Origin: Vigna angularis
Taxonomy: Eukaryota; Streptophyta; Magnoliopsida; Fabales; Fabaceae
Direction: 5' to 3'
Length of the DNA: 64,000 bases
Assembly: GCF_016808095.1 (NCBI RefSeq)
Contig: NC_068980.1
Span: forward strand, 8,652,501 to 8,716,500
Below the pieces are notes generated by a model. It had not been told where the DNA came from. It searched no databases and worked only from the letters and a program-made list of their open reading frames with translations. Made by a program: the position numbers and the translations under genes. Of this stretch, positions 1 through 16,237 are shown in pieces. Every line of letters begins with the position of its first letter. Positions within the stretch are counted from its first letter, which is position 1.

Positions 1-302
1 AGTTGGGAAAGGAGAGTACATTTGAGAGGGTTGTTCTCTATATGTGTTGCTTGTAAAACTCTATCAATATAGTGGATTCCTTCATCTTAGGTTGATTGAA
101 GAAAGACTAGACGTAGGCATTGGCCGAACTAATATAAACACTTGTGTTAATCTTTTTATCCCTTCTTTTTTGATATTGTTCATATTCTTGTTTGATTGAT
201 TCCAAGAAAACTTCAAAGATTTTAAAGAGGAAAACCAATTCACCCCCCCCCCCTCTTGGTTGAGATTATTGGCCTAACTTTTTCTACAATTGGAACCAGA
301 GT
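1..302 (+). mobile_element. 3' part of a Ty1/copia-type LTR plus primer binding site
   Basis: The LTR seems to end with CTACA at 288. Two bases later TGGAACCAGAG (291-301) resembles the initiator-tRNA-Met primer binding site of copia elements (usual form TGGTATCAGAG). The LTR-like text contains a C-tract (243-253) and a segment with ACTAGACGTAGGCA, seen near the end of many plant copia LTRs. The 5' end lies outside the window and no gag reading frame follows, so the element is truncated or decayed. Confidence 0.6.
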
Positions 303-3300
303 TAGGAATTCGAATTTTACTCGAATTCAGTATTTTCTTGAGCTGTGTTGCTTTCATGCATGTATGAAGTAGCCTGTTGCATGCGCCCTCTTGGTTTTCT
401 AGTTGGTTTTCTGTCGATCAGTGGTCTAACTGCGTGCCTAATCATAAATTCGTGATTTGTAGGTGTAGATATAATTCTCTGAGCTGAAGTAATGGTTGTC
501 TTATCTTAGAGTTGTTGAAGTTTCCTATCAAGTAAGGGAAGCTATATGTTGAGTTCTAAATTTTTTTTAATGTGTTTCATTATAATTGCTTGAAATTGGT
601 AAAATTTAGTGTTATTTGTGATTGGTATAGTCTTGCTGAAAATATTGGTTAATTTTGCTTGTTTTGATTAATTGAGATTATGTGTTGAGGTTATAATTAG
701 TGTAATCTTGTATTGTATCTTGAGGTAGTCAATAGGTTGAGTTTCAGGACAGTTTTTGGTCTATTTTAGGGGTTTTGACAAGTGAAAATCTAAAGGAGTT
801 ATTCTGTGAGGAAACTAAAGGTTTATGGGCTACTTTTGAGTCAATTTTGACTTGTTTAGACACCAAGTTTGCTTATTTCTTGTTTATGACATGTAGAATT
901 GAATATATGAGTCTTTCAGTGGTTGGATTTATCTAACACATCTTGTTTCTGACCAAATGAGGACATAGGTACTCAATTTCAGTCATAAACATGTTTTTAC
1001 GTCAATTATAATATTAAATTGTCAAAGTGCCTGCAGTGAAATGATTAGCGTGGAATAACAAACCAAGAGGGTTTTTAATACGAACGTGTGCCTTTTAATT
1101 TCTTCTCAATTAAACTTACCAAGCAAATAAAAATAACAAATAAAGAGAGTAATGTTGAGAGTAATTTGCATAAATGATTTTATCTTGGTTCGGATCTTAC
1201 CAATCTTACATCCAGTCGCTTATCTCAAATCAAGATAAACAGTTCACTACTCACAAAATAATTACAAATTACAATCACAAAGAAACAATTTGTAAAAGTT
1301 TAGAAACCACCTCTCTTGTTACCCCAAGAGATGAAAGTCACTTCCCCTATAACCCACAAGGGATGAACACCTCCTTTGAATCTTCACAAAGGATGAACAC
1401 CTCCTCCGAATGCTTCACGAAGGATGATAGGCTTTTAACTCAGCAACAACAACAACACTCAATCACACTCCCTGTGAAAGTGCTCGCTCTATGTCAACTC
1501 ACCAAGTTCTCAAAGCCACAGCATAAGGGTTCAACAAACCCTAGAACACTTATCACCGCATACTGCAGATAAGATTTTTCAAAATACACTTATTTCGTAT
1601 TTTGTATTTCATATTTTAGAATGAGAGTCCCAATCTTATTTATAGAGATCTCACTCAAAGATACCTCCAAAAATCCGTTGTCAACTAATTAACGTGTGAT
1701 AATCAATTATCCAATTATGGTAATTAATTATGCATTTAATGAATGCACAACGGTAAAAAAACTTGCTTAAAAATTCTCATAATTGCTCATTATAATCAAT
1801 TATGTTGATTACTGATAATCAATTATTATAAATTGATAATCAATTATCTTGAGTATAAAATAAGGTTTTCTCGTTCAAAATAAATTTTAACGCAACCTAA
1901 GACAAACAATACATAGAATCAAATATTAACCACATCCTATACATAATCTCCTAAATTATAAAAGCTTTAATATAAAAACAAATCTTCATGAAGATCTTCC
2001 TCCAATAAGAGCACTTGAGACTTGACTTTGAGCCATCATCAAAATTTCTGCTCTTTAGCTTTATACTAACAAAAGATACCAATCTGGTCTTTTGGATAGG
2101 TCCGAAGTGCACAAGATCAAAAATATAAGTTGTTGTAATCTGGTATAGCGTTGAGCGCTTCTTTTGGACATTGAGCGTACCAAAACCTGAGAGCTTTCTG
2201 ATTTGTGGTCATTAAGCGGTGTAATTAGGTGTTGAGTGCCACTTTTACCCTAAAGGTCTGGACCTATTTTTCCCTTATATCGCTAGGCAAGAGGTCCTCT
2301 CGTTGGGCAAGCTGAGTGGCTCGTTGCTCGCTCTGTATCTTCGTTGGACGCCTTGATTTTGGTCATTAATGTTGTTCTTGCTTGCTTTCTTTTCTTAGTA
2401 TTTTTATTTGGTTATTATTATAATAGGTGTATCTTTTAAGGTGTATAAATGCTTATGAATAGTGATGATGAATGTGTATTTGGTTAAGAATGTGGTGAAA
2501 GGAATTCCAAGGGGAAGATCCTTATGGTGCTTGTGTGTAATGTATTTCCATAGGAGATTTGAAATTAGGAAATGTTTATGACACTCCAATACTCATCCAA
2601 CCTCAAGTAGAGAGAGGTGATTATGTCATGAGGAGTAGCAAGAGATCGTTAGCCTAGGGCCAATTTGACCATAGGTATCTGAACTATTAACCTTGTATGG
2701 TAGTTTGAATGTTATGTGTTGTTTTACACATATGTGCAAGTTCTCTTAATAGTTCGACACCAATACATATATTTGGATGGTCTATATAGAGTCTAATTAT
2801 GTATTTAGGTATTTGATGGTTTTGAGAATGAAAGTGTTAGATTATTGTTTTGATTGAATTGAATGTTTGTCTCTTCTATAAATTATTTTATCCTTTTTTT
2901 TGTGTTTGTTGGTTGATTCTTTTTGTTTTACAGTAATCACCTTATTGGTATAAGCAGATAAAGATATTACCATTATTGAACAGGTGTTGGGAGATGGGGA
3001 TGCGAATTAAAGTAGTATTAGTTTTAAATTTCCTACTCTTTTTATAAACCTTTAGTCTATGTTTGTATAATATTAGGAATAGAATATTTTGTATATATAG
3101 TTTGAATTATGGTTATATTTTAAATAACTCTAATTATATTTTATGTGTTTCTTTTTAAATTAACTTATTATATATAATAATTCTATGATAGTGTCAAAAC
3201 TATAAATTTAAGATATTAAAAAAAAAGAGAAAAAAAAATGGAATGAAAGCGAAAAAGTCACTTCTCATATCATATTATAAAAGTAAATTTTATGTTTAAC

Positions 3301-3800
3301 TGTATCTCATAAAATTGGTTAAAAAATTAACATAAGCGGATAAATGGCTGTCAACTACTTATTAAAAGGGTGTATTGTTGCGATTACTGAAATGGCAACG
3401 TGAAAAGAATGAATTTTATAACTTATTTATAAAATTCGTGAAAATTGAGACGATAGTCTACTTTATAAAAATTAAATTGTATATTTTTCAAATTATCTTT
3501 ATCATTGATATTGTTTAACTTTTTGTTAATTGTTAATTAAAAATATTGTAATATGAAAAAATAATTACGAAACTGAATCTAGTATAAAAATAATAAACAT
3601 TTCTAATTAGAATCTTAAAAGTTACAAAAAAATAAAATCAAATCAAAGACAATTTGTATTAGAGTCTATTAGAGCATAACTTTATCTAATAGTTTGAAAA
3701 CCTGCCAATCAACTAGAAAAGTTTGAAAAACTATTTTTATATTCACATTGAGGGAGCTGTGAATAAAAGTTAAAATTATAAATATATTAATTATGAAAAG

Positions 3801-3854
<54 letters not shown>

Positions 3855-4011
3855 AAGGTTTTAAGATATATATATTTACATTAATGTTATAGATAATAAT
3901 AAAATAAATTTAATTGTAATAGTTACCTTATAAATTATGTATTTCAAATTACTGCTTAATCTGCATTTTCTTACAAAAATATAGTGAAACCATAGTATTC
4001 CAATGTTTTTC
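303..4011. other. Intergenic, repeat-derived, no supported gene
   Basis: AT-rich DNA. Positions 303-1000 follow the copia primer site but hold no gag. Positions 1020-2400 look retroelement-derived: low coding quality, repeated AATCAATTAT text at 1700-1860, and short repeats of a GGATGAACACCTCCT type at 1360-1430. An open frame at 1174-1572 matches nothing I recognise and I do not call it a gene. From 2900 to 4000 the sequence is plain AT-rich spacer upstream of the bHLH gene. Confidence 0.5.
3803..3851. repeat. (TA)n microsatellite
   Basis: Uninterrupted alternating TA tract about 160 bp upstream of the TATA box of the bHLH gene. Confidence 0.95.
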
Positions 4012-4019
4012 TATAAAAA
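4012..4019 (+). promoter_or_regulatory. TATA box of the bHLH gene
   Basis: TATAAAAA lies 41 bp before the chosen ATG at 4061. That leaves room for only a very short leader of roughly 15-20 nt, which is plausible for a plant gene. No other good TATA box lies closer. Confidence 0.5.
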
Positions 4020-4060
4020 GGAAGTGAGAAACATCTTCCCAAACCCCCCAAAAGCTCACA

Positions 4061-5117
4061 ATGTTGATGGTAAGCAATCTACGAAATTCAAGAGCAAATG
4101 ATCAACAACAGCCATCGACAAACCAACCTTCTTCAGAAAAAGTAGAAAGAAAGATCGTAGAGAGAAACAGGAGAAACAAGATGAAGAACCTCTATTCCCA
4201 GCTCAACTCTCTTCTCCCATCTCATAATCCCAAGGTATTTTCTCTACCTTTCTGTTCATGTACGTTAATCGCATGCATGGACGGAAATCACGTGTATAAT
4301 TTATTTTATTCCTTTTCTAAAATTAAGGTATGATCCTAGAGACAGTTTCCACATAGTGCCACAAATTGCTGACCAAATCAACGCGTTGTGTTGCGTCAGT
4401 GTAATATGAAGCCCTAAGAATGTTTATATTCTGTTGCAATTGTGGCTATATGTATATTGATTTGACGTAATTTGTTTGTTTATTTGTTTCAGGAAGGCAT
4501 ACCAGTGCGTGCTCAAATAGGTGAAGCAATAAAGTACATTAAAAGCCTGGAGACAAAAGTGAAGATGTCGAAGGAGAAGAAGGAAAGGTTATTGGAAAAG
4601 AAGAGAACTCTCAGTGGCTGCAGCTCCAATGCTTCTGAAGCAAAAGGAAGCCAAAACCCACCAAAAATCGAGGTTCATGAAACTGGTTCTGCGATTCAAG
4701 TCATTCTGACATGTGGGGTCGATAAAAATTTCATTTTCTGTGAAATTCTTCGGATACTGTGCGAACTAAACGTGGAAGTTGTCAGTATCAATTCTACAAT
4801 GGTGGGAGATTCAGTGATGCATGCTGTGCACTGTGAGGTTAGTATACATGTATTAATCAATAAAAGAAACTCAATTAGCCCTAATTTTATAGGGTTTTTT
4901 GCTCCCTGTTGTTACAGTATGCTTTATGCAGGTTGGGCAATTTCAATTTGGTGCTGGCAAAGTGAGTGAAATGCTGAAATGGATTGTGAATGTATCCTTC
5001 GGTGATGATGAGAAAATAGATCCTGAATTGTCGGATTATGGAATTGGCACCACTGATAACACCTGGGTACTTCTTGATCCAACCCTAGATATTGGTTTAC
5101 CACCATATCCATGGTAA
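4061..5117 (+). CDS. bHLH transcription factor, bHLH162/bHLH36-like
   Basis: Three coding exons, 4061-4234, 4493-4837 and 4932-5117, joined by GT-AG introns of phase 0, give about 234 residues. The N-terminal basic region (about residues 28-41, with ERNRR) is followed by helix 1 (NLYSQLNSLLP), a loop split by intron 1, and helix 2 (QIGEAIKYIKSLE). Intron 1 in the loop is usual for this subgroup. The basic region has Glu34 and Arg37/Arg38, which contact E-box DNA in the family, but Arg where many bHLH proteins have His. The C-terminal half (VQVILTCGVD-type segment to the end) looks like the ACT-like dimerisation region of these small bHLH proteins. A nuclear DNA-binding dimer is expected; related Arabidopsis genes are stress or iron responsive, but the target here is unknown. 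The reading frame is intact across all junctions. Confidence 0.88.
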
Positions 5118-6869
5118 AATTATGCAGCAGATTTATAATATCTGTAACAAGGCTAATGCTATGTGCCTCAAATCTATCTATCTATCTATATATATATATA
5201 TATTATAAAGTGATAAGATAAACCTATATGTGTAACAATAAAGCGCGTGCATAACACTGGTTACCAACAAGATTAAGTATGATTATGAACATCATTATTT
5301 CCTATAATGCAAACACCTTATCATCAGCTATGATTATTCAGTTCTCTTGATTTTGCTTTGGCATTTTAACTTCAATGGCTGTGACCTATATAAAGTCATC
5401 AATGTCTTATCTCTATAATTCATAACTAAATATTCTGGAAACTTAGCATCAAATTATGTGTTCCAGGAAGGAGGAGGAGGAGCATTTCCAAGAAATTATT
5501 TGCCTCACTCATTCTAGTATCTTCTTTATTATTTATTTATTTAAATTTATGAGAAAAATCACATAAATTATGAGTTAATTACTATCATTTAATAAGCTAT
5601 AAGTAATATATATAACATTCACTCGTAGAAAGTGATGTGCCAAACATGCCACGCTTTTGTCAAGTTATAGGACTTGGATCAAGTCAACAAGTCTATTTAT
5701 TGAAATAGTATAAGGTGCTCAATATGTGAAAGCCAGGTATTTGGCGTCTAGCGTTTATATTATAAACGTGTAATGTTGTTATGTTTTTGATAAGTTATCT
5801 TCATCGATTATAAAAGAAAAGCACAATATCTTCAGTAATTTTTTAATATATTAAGTAAATATTATAGGAAAACCTTTTAAAATGTGAAAATTATCTAATG
5901 CTTTATTTATCTAAACAGTGTTTAAAATCATTATCTTAAATTAAAATATGTGTGTTGTGAAGCACGAACGAAATCTATATTGGATATCCATTTAAACTCC
6001 CCCAATCAATTTGAACAAAGGAAGTAGGAAAATCTTTTGGTGATATGCACAACAAGTAGTTTAACAAGTAGTTTGTCAGATCTCCATTTTTTATTATTGT
6101 TTAGTTTTTATCAATTTTTTAATCAACAATAACTAATAAAAAGAATATATAAAATATCAATAAATACATTAAAAATATAAATATAAAACATTCAAATACT
6201 AAATCTTTTTTTCTAAAAGAAATCACATAAATAAACCCAATCCCCCTCCCCTTCAAGACAAAAGTAGTATTAATGCATTTTATATATTATAAGAAGTTAA
6301 AGTTATATAAATTTTTTCACTACTTTTTTTAAATTAAGTTGTTATTTAAATTTTTTTTTACATATTTAGTTATTTGATTATTTCCTATTTATCAGAATAA
6401 GCACTGGGTTCTTTTCTTCTATTTCTACTAGTTCAAATAAAAATTTTCCAAATTATCTTTTCTCATCTTGTTTCTCTTATTTGATCTCCCTTTAATTCAT
6501 CTCTAAATTAAGTGAAATGAATTGGAATAAAATTCAATGTATATGTCAACAAATATTGTCATACATGCCAAAAAGATGTATTCTTAAATTTTTAATTGGC
6601 CCCTTAAATATTCTTATATTTTTCTTCTGATTTTTCAACTTGCTTTTCTATTAAAATAATATATTTTTCAAAATGATCATATACATGAAAACACTGTATT
6701 ACATACTATTTTTCAATCCTTCAAATCCTATAATATATGTTTTAATTTTACATACACTTAAACATTATAATTAACACGAACAAAAATCTAAAGCTAAATT
6801 GTTTAATTTACTAAATATCTAAATTTATAAAATATTTATTAAATACTTAAAATAGAAGTCGATCATATC

Positions 6870-6872
<3 letters not shown>

Positions 6873-6948
<76 letters not shown>
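6873..6948. repeat. (TA)n microsatellite
   Basis: About 75 bp of alternating AT, no coding significance. Confidence 0.95.
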
Positions 6949-6951
<3 letters not shown>

Positions 6952-7989
6952 TTAAACTGTATTCACTAAATCTTTAAATAACAATCAACTTTAAAGACAA
7001 AAAAAAATTGGTCATTATAATACCTAATTTTGGTACTAATTTATTGGATCATAAATCAATCACTATTAACATTAGATAAAGTTACATTCATTAAAAAAAA
7101 TTAAATATTAACAAATGTTAAAATAAAAAATAATTTTATTGTAATAACTAATTTATTAATATGTAAAATAATAACTATTAAATATTGACTAATTTAAAGA
7201 ATAATTCTAAAATTTTAATAACTAATATTAGTGACTAATTTAAAATTTAATTGGTCACTAATTATAATTTTTTAGTTATAACAATAAATACTTTAAAAAC
7301 TAATAATTTTTATTTTATAAATTATTATCTAAATTAATCACTTAATTTTTATCTCTAAAATTGATTACTATTTAATTTTTTTTGTAAGGATAACGTATAA
7401 AAAGGAAAAATGATATTTGTTTTTATAAGCGTGATCGTTTTCCAATATTTATATAAGCTTAATTATTTAGTTATATCTGCTTAACTTTTTAGCTCTTTCC
7501 TGTATCTATGAACTCGTTTATGGTTTATGACACATCATGAAGCACTAAAACTGTGTATAAATTCCCTCATGATTTACCAGACATGTCTTCTCCACACTCT
7601 TTATGTATATTTTCCTTCAAAAGGGAGATAATTCTTTCCTCACATGATTTTTCTAGCATCATTACATAAATGTATGCACGATTTCGGAATAAAAAAATAA
7701 TAATAAATATGTGATAATATGTATAATTTTAGAAAGAAAAATAATATATATATATATATATATATATCGAAATAACATTGTATGAAACTATTTGAGCAAG
7801 TTGGTACGCACTTTGACATTGAAAACTATTTTTGAACTAAGTATTAAGTCAAGAATACCAATTTGATCATCTAAATAGGTTGTTGGTTCCTCAAATCAAA
7901 CATTTGAGTTAGTTGTTTTCTCATACAGCACTAAGTGGTGGTACTGGTGTTGAATGCAAGTTTGGTTGTTGCTCCATATCACTAAGCGT

Positions 7990-8099
<110 letters not shown>

Positions 8100-8597
8100 C
8101 TATAGTTATATTCAGAATAATTGTAATAGCATTATATATCTTTCTTTGAGTTATTTGTTCTTTAAATTGAATGTGTAATGTTTCCTTCAGTTGTTGAATA
8201 CTATTAAAAATGGGATGTTAGGATTGAAACTTGTGTTACAATATTTAATTAAGCTTAAATACTCATTTGGTCATTGTTTTCGTTTAGTGTTTTTAATGTG
8301 GTCCTAGTTTTTATTTCTTTTCTTCAATGTGATCTTGATTTTTGTTAATTTGGTTCAATTGAATAATTTTTACTAACGACGTTTAAATTAATAATGGAAC
8401 AATGTACATGATGGATTGTTCATTTGATGTGACCCAATGTAATATGGTGCGTCCATTATAATTTATCGTAACATGGAGTTTTAGTTTGAATTATAAAGAC
8501 CTTGCTTTGAAATTTCTTTGATGACGTCGTTTGGTGGAACTTGTGCATCTTTTACTAAAAATCGAAGAGGTGAGTTTTCCTACATTTTTTTATTGTG

Positions 8598-8877
8598 ATT
8601 TTTTTGTTGTTGTGGTGAATAGGGTTGTCGTCACTCGCACTTTATGTTTAGGGTTTTTGTTGATTATCCTTTTTCCATGAGGTGGATTGATTAAATTTGT
8701 GTTGTATTTGTCAATGAAATATGTTTTTGTGTCCAATTATGATTATTTTTGTTGTTGTTGTGGTGAATAGGATTGTCGTCATAGTATGTTTAGAAATTTT
8801 GTTCATTATCCTTTTTCATGAGGTTGATTAATTAAATTTGTGTTATCTTTGTCAATAAAATATATTTTTGTGTCCTA
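8598..8877 (+). repeat. Tandem duplication of about 140 bp inside the outer element
   Basis: Two adjacent copies beginning TTTTTGTTGTTGTGGTGAATAGG and ending TTTTTGTGTCC, about 85-90% alike. The second copy abuts the insertion point of the inner Mutator-like element. Confidence 0.75.
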
Positions 8878-9151
8878 ATATTTTAAAGGGGTTTGCTAAC
8901 GTGCGTACGCCTGTTTTTCAGTTGGTACATTTTAGCAATGTGTACCGAGTTTTAGTAGACAAAAATATCCTTATATATCATGGATTCTAAGTTTTAAGAT
9001 TAAGGGTATTTTAATAATTTTCATTCTCAAAACTAAAAAGAAAAACCCAAACCCTTACTTACCTCTCTCATTCCTCTCGACCCTTTCTCTCTCATCTTTC
9101 TCACTCCAATCTTTTCTCTGTCATCCCTACTCTAGCCTCAATTGAAAAAAT

Positions 9152-9565
9152 CAAAAACACTTATCGTTAAACAATCTTACAAAAAAATGATTTTATAATG
9201 AGTTTTCATCTTATAATTTTTGTCTTATCTAATTTTATCCAATTTTCACAAGCACAAAGGAATTGGTAATTCATCTGTAAAAAATCAGAAATACTCGTTG
9301 TTAAACAATTTCTTACAAAAAATGATTTTATAATGAGTTTTTATTTTATAATTTTTGTCTTATCTAATTTTATCTAATTTTCACAAGCATAATGACATCA
9401 AAGAAATTGATAATTGGCCTAGAAAAAATCAGAAACACTCGTTGTTAAACAATTTCTTATAAAAAATGACTTTATATTGAGTTTTCATTTTATAATTTTT
9501 GTCGTATATAATTTTATCTAATTTTCACAAGCATAATGACATCCAAAAGAATTGGTAATTGGCCT
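9152..9565 (+). repeat. Three tandem copies, about 130-144 bp each
   Basis: Copies start near 9152, 9283 and 9427, each with AAATCAGAAAcACTCGTTG-like text followed by an AT-rich stretch ending in ATTTTCACAAGCA. They sit inside the inner Mutator-like element. Confidence 0.75.
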
Positions 9566-9567
9566 CG

Positions 9568-9710
9568 AGAGTTTTCTTTAGAAATGATGATTCAACATAT
9601 GCAGATGATGAAATTACAGAGGTTAGTGAAGATGGTGAAATTGAAGAGATCTTGAATGAACTTTGCCTGAAGGTGGTGAATATGTCAATGACTCGACTCT
9701 TTACAAAGGT
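9568..9710 (+). other. Coding-like stretch inside the inner Mutator-like element
   Basis: An open, acidic frame (residues such as DDEITEVSEDGEIEEIL) ends at a GT donor-like site (AAAG/GTAAAT, about 9707). Its composition differs from the surrounding AT-rich repeats and it could be an exon captured from a host gene, as in Pack-MULEs. I do not recognise the parent protein. It could equally be chance. Confidence 0.25.
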
Positions 9711-9735
9711 AAATTGTTTAAAGACAAGTGTTTCT

Positions 9736-9852
9736 GATTTTTTTTAATTGGAACTACAGTAGGGATGACAGAGAAAAGGTTGGAGTGAGAGAGCTGATTT
9801 TTTTCAATTGGAACTACAGTAGGGATGACAGAAAAAAGGTTGGAGTGAGAGA
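9736..9852 (+). repeat. Two tandem copies of about 58 bp at the inner edge of the right TIR
   Basis: The block TTGGAACTACAGTAGGGATG with the following AAAGGTTGGAGTGAGAGAG occurs twice in a row. The second copy belongs to the right TIR. Confidence 0.85.
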
Positions 9853-10452
9853 GATGAAAGAGAAAGGATTGAGAGGAATAAGAGAGGTGAGTAAGGGTTC
9901 AGGGGTTTCTTTTTTTTTTTTAAGTCTTGAGAATGAAAATTATTAAAATACCCTTAACCTTAAAACTTAGAATCCATGATAAGGGTATTTTGTCTACTAA
10001 AATTCGGTACACATTGCTAAAATGTACCAACTGAAAAACAGGCGTAAACGCGTTAGCAAACCCCTATTTTAAATTGTTTTTGTCTATATTGGGTAATAAG
10101 TTTGCTCTAACAATGTAGTTTTTGTATCCCTTTATTTTTTATGCAATTTTTATTGTGTAAGTGACACCCATTTAAAGTGTATTTAAATGCTAATAAGAAA
10201 TCTCACCTGTGTTGATGCTTAATTCCTTTAATTTTGAGTAAAAGAGACACAAACTCCACCAAATGACGCTCATCCAACAACAATTTTCTGTAAATCGACA
10301 AACCTTCTTCCGCATGATAAAAACTTCCAATTAAAATCTAAAAAGGTATTTATAATTCGAACTAAAACTCCATATCAAAGTGAAGAAAAAAAAGTAAAAA
10401 CGAAGATCATATTAAAAAAATTGATCCAAGGAATATTTAAGTCTTTAATTAA

Positions 10453-13718
<3,266 letters not shown>

Positions 13719-15972
13719 CTACTTTTTAGGTAAATTTTTTGCTGCTTCCAATATCATCTGCAGAGATATCTCGAAACATGACTTGAGTTGGTATTCATCT
13801 ATGAAGCCTTCTTCTACTCCAAATCCAACTCTTAAATATCCCATGTAGCTTGTTATAGTCACTGTCATACTCTGTAAATCCATCACAAAATATGTTTCAC
13901 AACATTAGTATCAATTCACATAGGACTAAAATTTAGAGAATACAACATGCTCTTAATCATGCACCAAACTTTATATTATTATGTTTGAATAATTGATACT
14001 ATTATATTTCATTTATTTTTATTTTTATTTTTTATAAAAGTTTATTTAATTAATATTTAAAACAATTCGGAGAAGGATAAGTTATATACTTTTGTTTATA
14101 GAGATGAAAATCAGATAAAAGTTCAATCCTACTAAATCTGAATACGAAAATAAAAACAATTTTTTTCTTAAAAGATATAGTTCAAGTCATTTAGTATGGA
14201 GCAAGTATAAGATATTTGAATTAGTTTAGTGGATATATTAAATGCATCATCTAAAGAAAGATTGACCTAGCAAATAGTTAAAAGTTATATTTAATACCTA
14301 CAATATTCACTACAATTTTTTATTTTGTCTTCCAAAATACCTTAGTTCATTTCTTAAAAGTAGGCCAATTTCAATCTTTTCATAATCAATTCTTTCTTAT
14401 AGATTCAGTGTATGGGAGAGAGACCTGAGATAAACCAACAGTCATGAAGTAGAAGCCTTTGATTGGATGATTAGCCAAAGTCACTTTCTCTGCTGGCCCT
14501 ACCATGTGTGATATGCTCAAACTTGCATTATTCATTATCTTATACATGTAGTTCGTAGCAGCCTACAACACCAAGTAATTAATACAAACAATTCTGTCAT
14601 TACTAACTTTAACTAAATCATTAAACTTGATTAATAATGCTCAAACTTACAATATTGAAAAAAGAGAAATGATGCATTAATTAAACACGATTATTTCAAA
14701 CCTGTGGTCCTTTGATTTGGTTCAACAAGCGTAAAAGCACACCAGTCATTGGTACTGCCAAAGAATTTCTCTGTCTGTTGATACTTTTCTTGGCATCTAA
14801 CACAAACTCCAGTGGGTTCAATTCTTTCTTATCACTTAACATGGGCACTGGAACATGCATGAAGTGGAATCTGTTCCCCCAAGGTGCCTTAGAATTGGTA
14901 GCATGCATCTCCTTCGCTGATATGTAAGCCCTAATATTCCTGGTATTCAGCAGCACCAATGCTGTAGTCTCAGCAGTTCTTGATCTGTGATTCTTTGCCT
15001 TCATGTACAGTTGAATGCCAAAGAAAATTGCACCAACCAACACATCATTTACGCTCTACATGTGAAAAAAAAGAGTCAATGATATAATGAAACAAGAAAA
15101 AAACACTTGAGAAACTATAAAGTCTGAACTTACCACTTTGAGTTTATTTTTGACTTCTTTAATGTTGTCTAAAGAGAGGGAAACATTTACTATACTCATA
15201 GGGCGAAACCCTACATCTTCATGCCCTGACCTTAATGGTGTCTGTTCATCTGGTATCAGGCTGTTTTTCAACAAACTCCAGCCAAAATCAAATGCACTCT
15301 TGAACATAGAGGCAGTTTGAGATAACTGTTTTGGCATGGCATTGGTGCTTGTTGATGATTTGCTTGAAGGAAATTTTATTTGAACAGAAGGATTATCAGC
15401 ACTTTCTACTATCGAAAGGAAAGTTGTCATGAAAGAGTAGCCATCTCCAAGTGCATGATGGAGCTTAAATATAAAAGTTCCTTCACATTTGCTCGTTGGA
15501 TACTTAAATAAATGCAATTCCCAAAGTGGTTTATCTTCTCGAAACTGTTCCATAGCTATTTTTGACATGTATTCATCAAAACACTCGTCGTATGATTTGA
15601 GTGTTCCGTTGGTGGACGTAAACTTAGGAATCTTGACGTGATCCTGTAGGTTAACATCAACTTGTTTCCAAACCTTTTTCCCATCCTTGTCAGCAACCTG
15701 TTCAAGTTATGCACTAATAATATCAGATGATATTTTTCTTTCATATAATATATAGATATAGATACATAATAATAAATTATACGTACCATGATAGAAGAGA
15801 ATCTGGAGCATATGGGAAGTAACTTGTTCTTAAGCAGAGGTTGAACTTTTGAGTCATCAATTGGAATCTCAGATTCAGCAACAGCAATGACAAACACGTT
15901 TATCAGAGAGCTGCTGAAGTAATCTGCCATAGGGCTCAGAGGCACTGGAATATCTTCTTCAAAGCAGTTCAT
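13719..15972 (-). CDS. WSD1-type wax ester synthase / diacylglycerol O-acyltransferase
   Basis: Five exons on the minus strand, 15972-15787, 15697-15134, 15055-14702, 14562-14425 and 13871-13719, all GT-AG and all phase 0, give about 464 residues, normal for plant WSD proteins. The catalytic HHxxxDG motif is present as HHALGDG (about residues 142-148). Later conserved blocks include the NDVLVGAIFFG segment at the start of exon 3, a PWGNRFHFMHVPV segment, and a C-terminal half matching the DUF1298 part of the family. Such enzymes join fatty acyl-CoA to fatty alcohols or diacylglycerol at the ER, often for cuticular wax. No frameshift or stop is seen. The start is the first ATG, followed by the usual EEDIPVPLSPMADYF region. 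A TATA box lies about 100 bp upstream. Confidence 0.92.
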
Positions 15973-16069
15973 CTTTTTCTCTTATATTTTTTTTCTTTCG
16001 CAAACAAAGGTATTGTTTCTGTAAAATAAACCAGGAAAGTACGAGTCTATTTCAGAGTCTTACGGAGTC

Positions 16070-16078
16070 CTATTTATA
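16070..16078 (-). promoter_or_regulatory. TATA box of the WSD gene
   Basis: On the minus strand TATAAATAG lies about 100 bp upstream of the ATG at 15972, a usual spacing for a plant promoter with a 60-70-nt leader. Confidence 0.6.
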
Positions 16079-16237
16079 ACCATGCACTGCATGCTATCAA
16101 CAATGGGACATACACCTATCAGCCATGCATTTAATGAATTTAGACTAATTTTGAAAAAAAAATTCTTCTAATACAATTATATCATCTACCTAACAAGGTC
16201 TTGTTCGTGATAGTAGAAATTAGATGGTCCGATAACA

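Larger units (their letters stand above)
8888..10064. mobile_element. Inner Mutator-like element with about 265-bp TIRs
   Basis: The left TIR begins GGGGTTTGCTAACG (8888) and extends to about 9153. The right TIR runs from about 9794 to 10064 and is its inverted copy, with matching blocks such as TTGGTACATTTTAGCAATG and CCCTTACTTACCTCTC over the full length. The flanking duplication is a perfect 9 bp, TATTTTAAA (8879-8887 and 10065-10073). The interior holds a three-copy repeat and a short coding-like stretch, and no transposase. It is non-autonomous and inserted into the outer element, so it is the younger of the two. Confidence 0.88.
8253..10443. mobile_element. Outer Mutator-like element, non-autonomous, with a nested insertion
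   Basis: The ends are inverted copies: GCTTAAATACTCATTTGGTC at the left and, on the other strand, GACTTAAATATTCC at the right. The similarity continues inward in blocks to about 8580 and 10203, for example the TTTGGTGGAACTTGTG block at 8530 and its inverted counterpart near 10250. Both ends are flanked by the same 9 bp, TTTAATTAA (8244-8252 and 10444-10452), the size made by Mutator transposases. Removing the nested element (8888-10064 plus one target copy) leaves about 1.0 kb with no transposase. The AT-rich duplication could be partly chance, but long TIRs plus exactly 9 bp make the call good. Confidence 0.72.

Noticed and set aside
1174..1572. 132-codon open frame
   Set aside because: Gln- and Ser-rich, repeat-containing, no family features, inside retroelement-like DNA. 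Not supported as a gene.
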